Positions 20,562 to 22,500 of a DNA stretch of 22,500 nucleotides are shown here, in pieces. Location: positions 341,089-363,588 of the forward strand of contig KV908418.1 in NCBI GenBank assembly GCA_002005505.1, written 5' to 3'. The position numbers and the translations under genes are program-made. How positions within the stretch are numbered: position 1 is the first letter of the stretch; every line of letters begins with the position of its first letter. The DNA comes from Botryococcus braunii (Eukaryota; Chlorophyta; Trebouxiophyceae). A model generated the notes under the pieces. That model was not told the origin of the DNA. It saw only the letters and a list, made by a program, of their open reading frames with translations, and ran no database searches.

Positions 20562-20687
20562 GAGAAGAAGGTGGGGGCAAGGCAGGCTCCGCAAAAGCCG
20601 GGGCTGAAGGTGCCCAGCATCTCTCTGGACCTCTGCGTCCGCCTCAACTCCCTCCATGAGGTTGTTCACAAGCAGGCTGAGTTCGAG
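20562..20687 (+). CDS. UNC13-like protein, exon 19 (LCVRLN motif before MHD2)
   Basis: 126 nt, phase 0 to 0, acceptor GTTGGACAG|GAG and donor TTCGAG|GTGTGC. After a basic lead-in (EKKVGARQAPQKPGLKV) comes SLDLCVRLNSLHEVVHKQ, which matches the LCV.LNN(I/L)E.V motif found in essentially all Munc13-type proteins just before MHD2. This is one of the strongest family markers in the window. Confidence 0.92.
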
Positions 20688-20783
20688 GTGTGCCCTCCCC
20701 ACAAGACAAACCCAAACATGTGCGCATGCACCCATGCACGCAGGTTCGGTGACTTCACACCCCCTTTAGGGGAGGAAGTGAGG

Positions 20784-20789
<6 letters not shown>

Positions 20790-20823
<34 letters not shown>
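20790..20823. repeat. (CA)n microsatellite, intron 19
   Basis: About 17 CA units, followed by purine-rich GAGACAGAGGGG sequence, in the 346-bp intron 19 (20688-21033). No exon is apparent in that intron. Confidence 0.94.
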
Positions 20824-20826
<3 letters not shown>

Positions 20827-21033
20827 ACAGAGGGGGGTGGGGAGCGAAGGGGAGGTGTATGAGGACAGAGAGGGGAAGCGAGGTTTTGGGGAGACATTTG
20901 GGATTGCCTGCGAACTAATGGTCTAAGCAACAGTAAACGACATAAACATGAAACACCTGCACACGGAAGATGGAGCTGTCGAGCACGCACGGAAGCACGT
21001 GAGACGAGGATGCGGGCGATGTTGCTTGAACAG

Positions 21034-21195
21034 GAAACGCTGGACGCTGCACTGAGGGCGGGCCTGGCTCAGTTGGGACCGGAAGAGGACTTTGAGGTGG
21101 TGCGGATACGCGGTGGTGAGATTAGCAAGGGCTTGGCCAAGACCCTCCGCCAGGCTGCCCGCAGCGTCATGGCCGCCATTAGTCAGCATGTACAG
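21034..21195 (+). CDS. UNC13-like protein, exon 20 (MHD2 region)
   Basis: 162 nt, phase 0 to 0, acceptor TTGCTTGAACAG|GAA and donor GTACAG|GTAAAC. It encodes ETLDAALRAGLAQLG, then an acidic turn, then LAKTLRQAARSVMAAISQ. The last helix matches the conserved one in MHD2 regions (..(A/L)...(I/V).....(L/M)...(I/V)...). Confidence 0.86.
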
Positions 21196-21986
<791 letters not shown>

Positions 21987-22020
21987 AGGAAAGAAACTAA
22001 GTGGAGCCCAGGAAGCCGTT
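21987..22020 (+). CDS. UNC13-like protein, exon 21 (proposed 34-nt microexon)
   Basis: Exon 20 ends in phase 0, but the coding frame after 22116 cannot be entered in phase 0. A 34-nt segment solves this. It has acceptor GGGAACCAG|AGG and the best donor in the gene, CCGTT|GTAAGT. It would encode RKETKWSPGSR and leave one base, which exon 22 completes to Ser. The basic peptide and the short following intron (95 bp) are plausible. The evidence is only phase and splice sites. Confidence 0.4.
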
Positions 22021-22115
22021 GTAAGTGGATTGGATGGGGTTCAGCCGCTGCTGCAATACGAAGTGATGTCATCTTGCATGGGATTGGGGGGACTCTTCGT
22101 GACGAAGTGGAGGAG

Positions 22116-22284
22116 CCGTCCCGCGCAACTTCAGCCTTCACCGCTCCATCAGCTCCTCTGTGGGCTCAGTGGAAGCCACCAGGAAGGTGCCCGACCCCGG
22201 AGACCCCTTCAACCAGTGGCGGGGGGCCACTGTGCGGGTCCTCCCGGGGGGAGCGCTCAAACAGCTTACCGCATACCTTGACAT
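22116..22284 (+). CDS. UNC13-like protein, exon 22 (MHD2 core, last in window)
   Basis: 169 nt, two bases in at the start (GTGGAGGAG|CC) and two over at the end (GACAT|GTGCGC). It encodes VPRNFSLHRSISSSVGSV, then FNQWRGATVRVLPGGALKQL and TAYLD. The final LT.YLD matches the (L/M)..YLD motif of MHD2. The two other frames are also open over much of it, but only this frame has consistently G or C third positions. The exact 5' edge depends on the microexon model. Confidence 0.72.
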
Positions 22285-22500
22285 GTGCGCCCCTCTGCTG
22301 CCTGCATGTGTTACCCTTGTACCGCCTCATAAATATTCCGAGTCTTCAGGGAGGAGGTGCTAAGGACAGGTATTTCTGTCGCTCCCGGGGCTCTCTAGAG
22401 TGGGGAGGTTTACTTTCTCATATGCCGAGTTTGCTCCCCTGTCCCTACTTTGGGGCCCCACATTGATTCTGAACTGATGTGTCCGTACTTTGGCACAATG
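22285..22500 (+). other. Start of intron 22
   Basis: Follows donor GTGCGC. I see no exon before the window ends. The rest of MHD2 and a C2B domain would be expected to the right. Confidence 0.45.

Overview
This is a eukaryotic nuclear window. Coding sequence occurs as short GT-AG exons with G+C-rich third positions, separated by introns of about 0.1-1.9 kb. The introns are packed with dinucleotide microsatellites, (TG)n/(CA)n and (CT)n/(GA)n, and with many short tandem duplications. There is no bacterial-style operon, IS element, CRISPR array or recognisable RNA gene. Gene content and intron style suggest a protist or alga, but I cannot name the lineage from sequence alone.

Left end, minus strand (about 2340 down to 708 and beyond): the 5' part of a BPI/LBP-family gene, a secreted tubular lipid-binding protein. 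A TATA-like box lies upstream of a signal-peptide exon, followed by two more exons whose reading phases fit. The rest of the gene should lie off the left edge.

Middle (about 2340-4500): a divergent intergenic or 5' region in which I recognise no gene.

Plus strand (4780 to the right edge): one large gene filling about 17.5 kb. I reconstruct 22 exons, about 1,333 codons, whose phases join without a break. The product reads, in order: an N-terminal helical region, a C2A domain with a long helical insertion in calcium-binding loop 3, a Ser-rich linker, then a MUN-type helical domain with MHD1-like and MHD2-like segments. This is the architecture of the UNC13D (Munc13-4)/BAIAP3 family of vesicle-tethering and priming factors. 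The first exon(s) lie upstream, unrecognised, and the final C2B domain is expected past the right edge.

The two genes are not obviously one pathway: one product enters the secretory route, the other belongs to a family that drives vesicle exocytosis. The most unusual features are in the non-coding DNA: a marked sense-strand (TG)n bias in introns of both genes, tandem repeats of nearly every period from 14 to about 115 bp, a triplicated 20-bp unit ending exactly at a splice acceptor, a coding-like partial copy of the end of exon 2, and G-run, Z-DNA-type and telomere-like tracts. All exon boundaries are predictions from frame, phase and splice dinucleotides.
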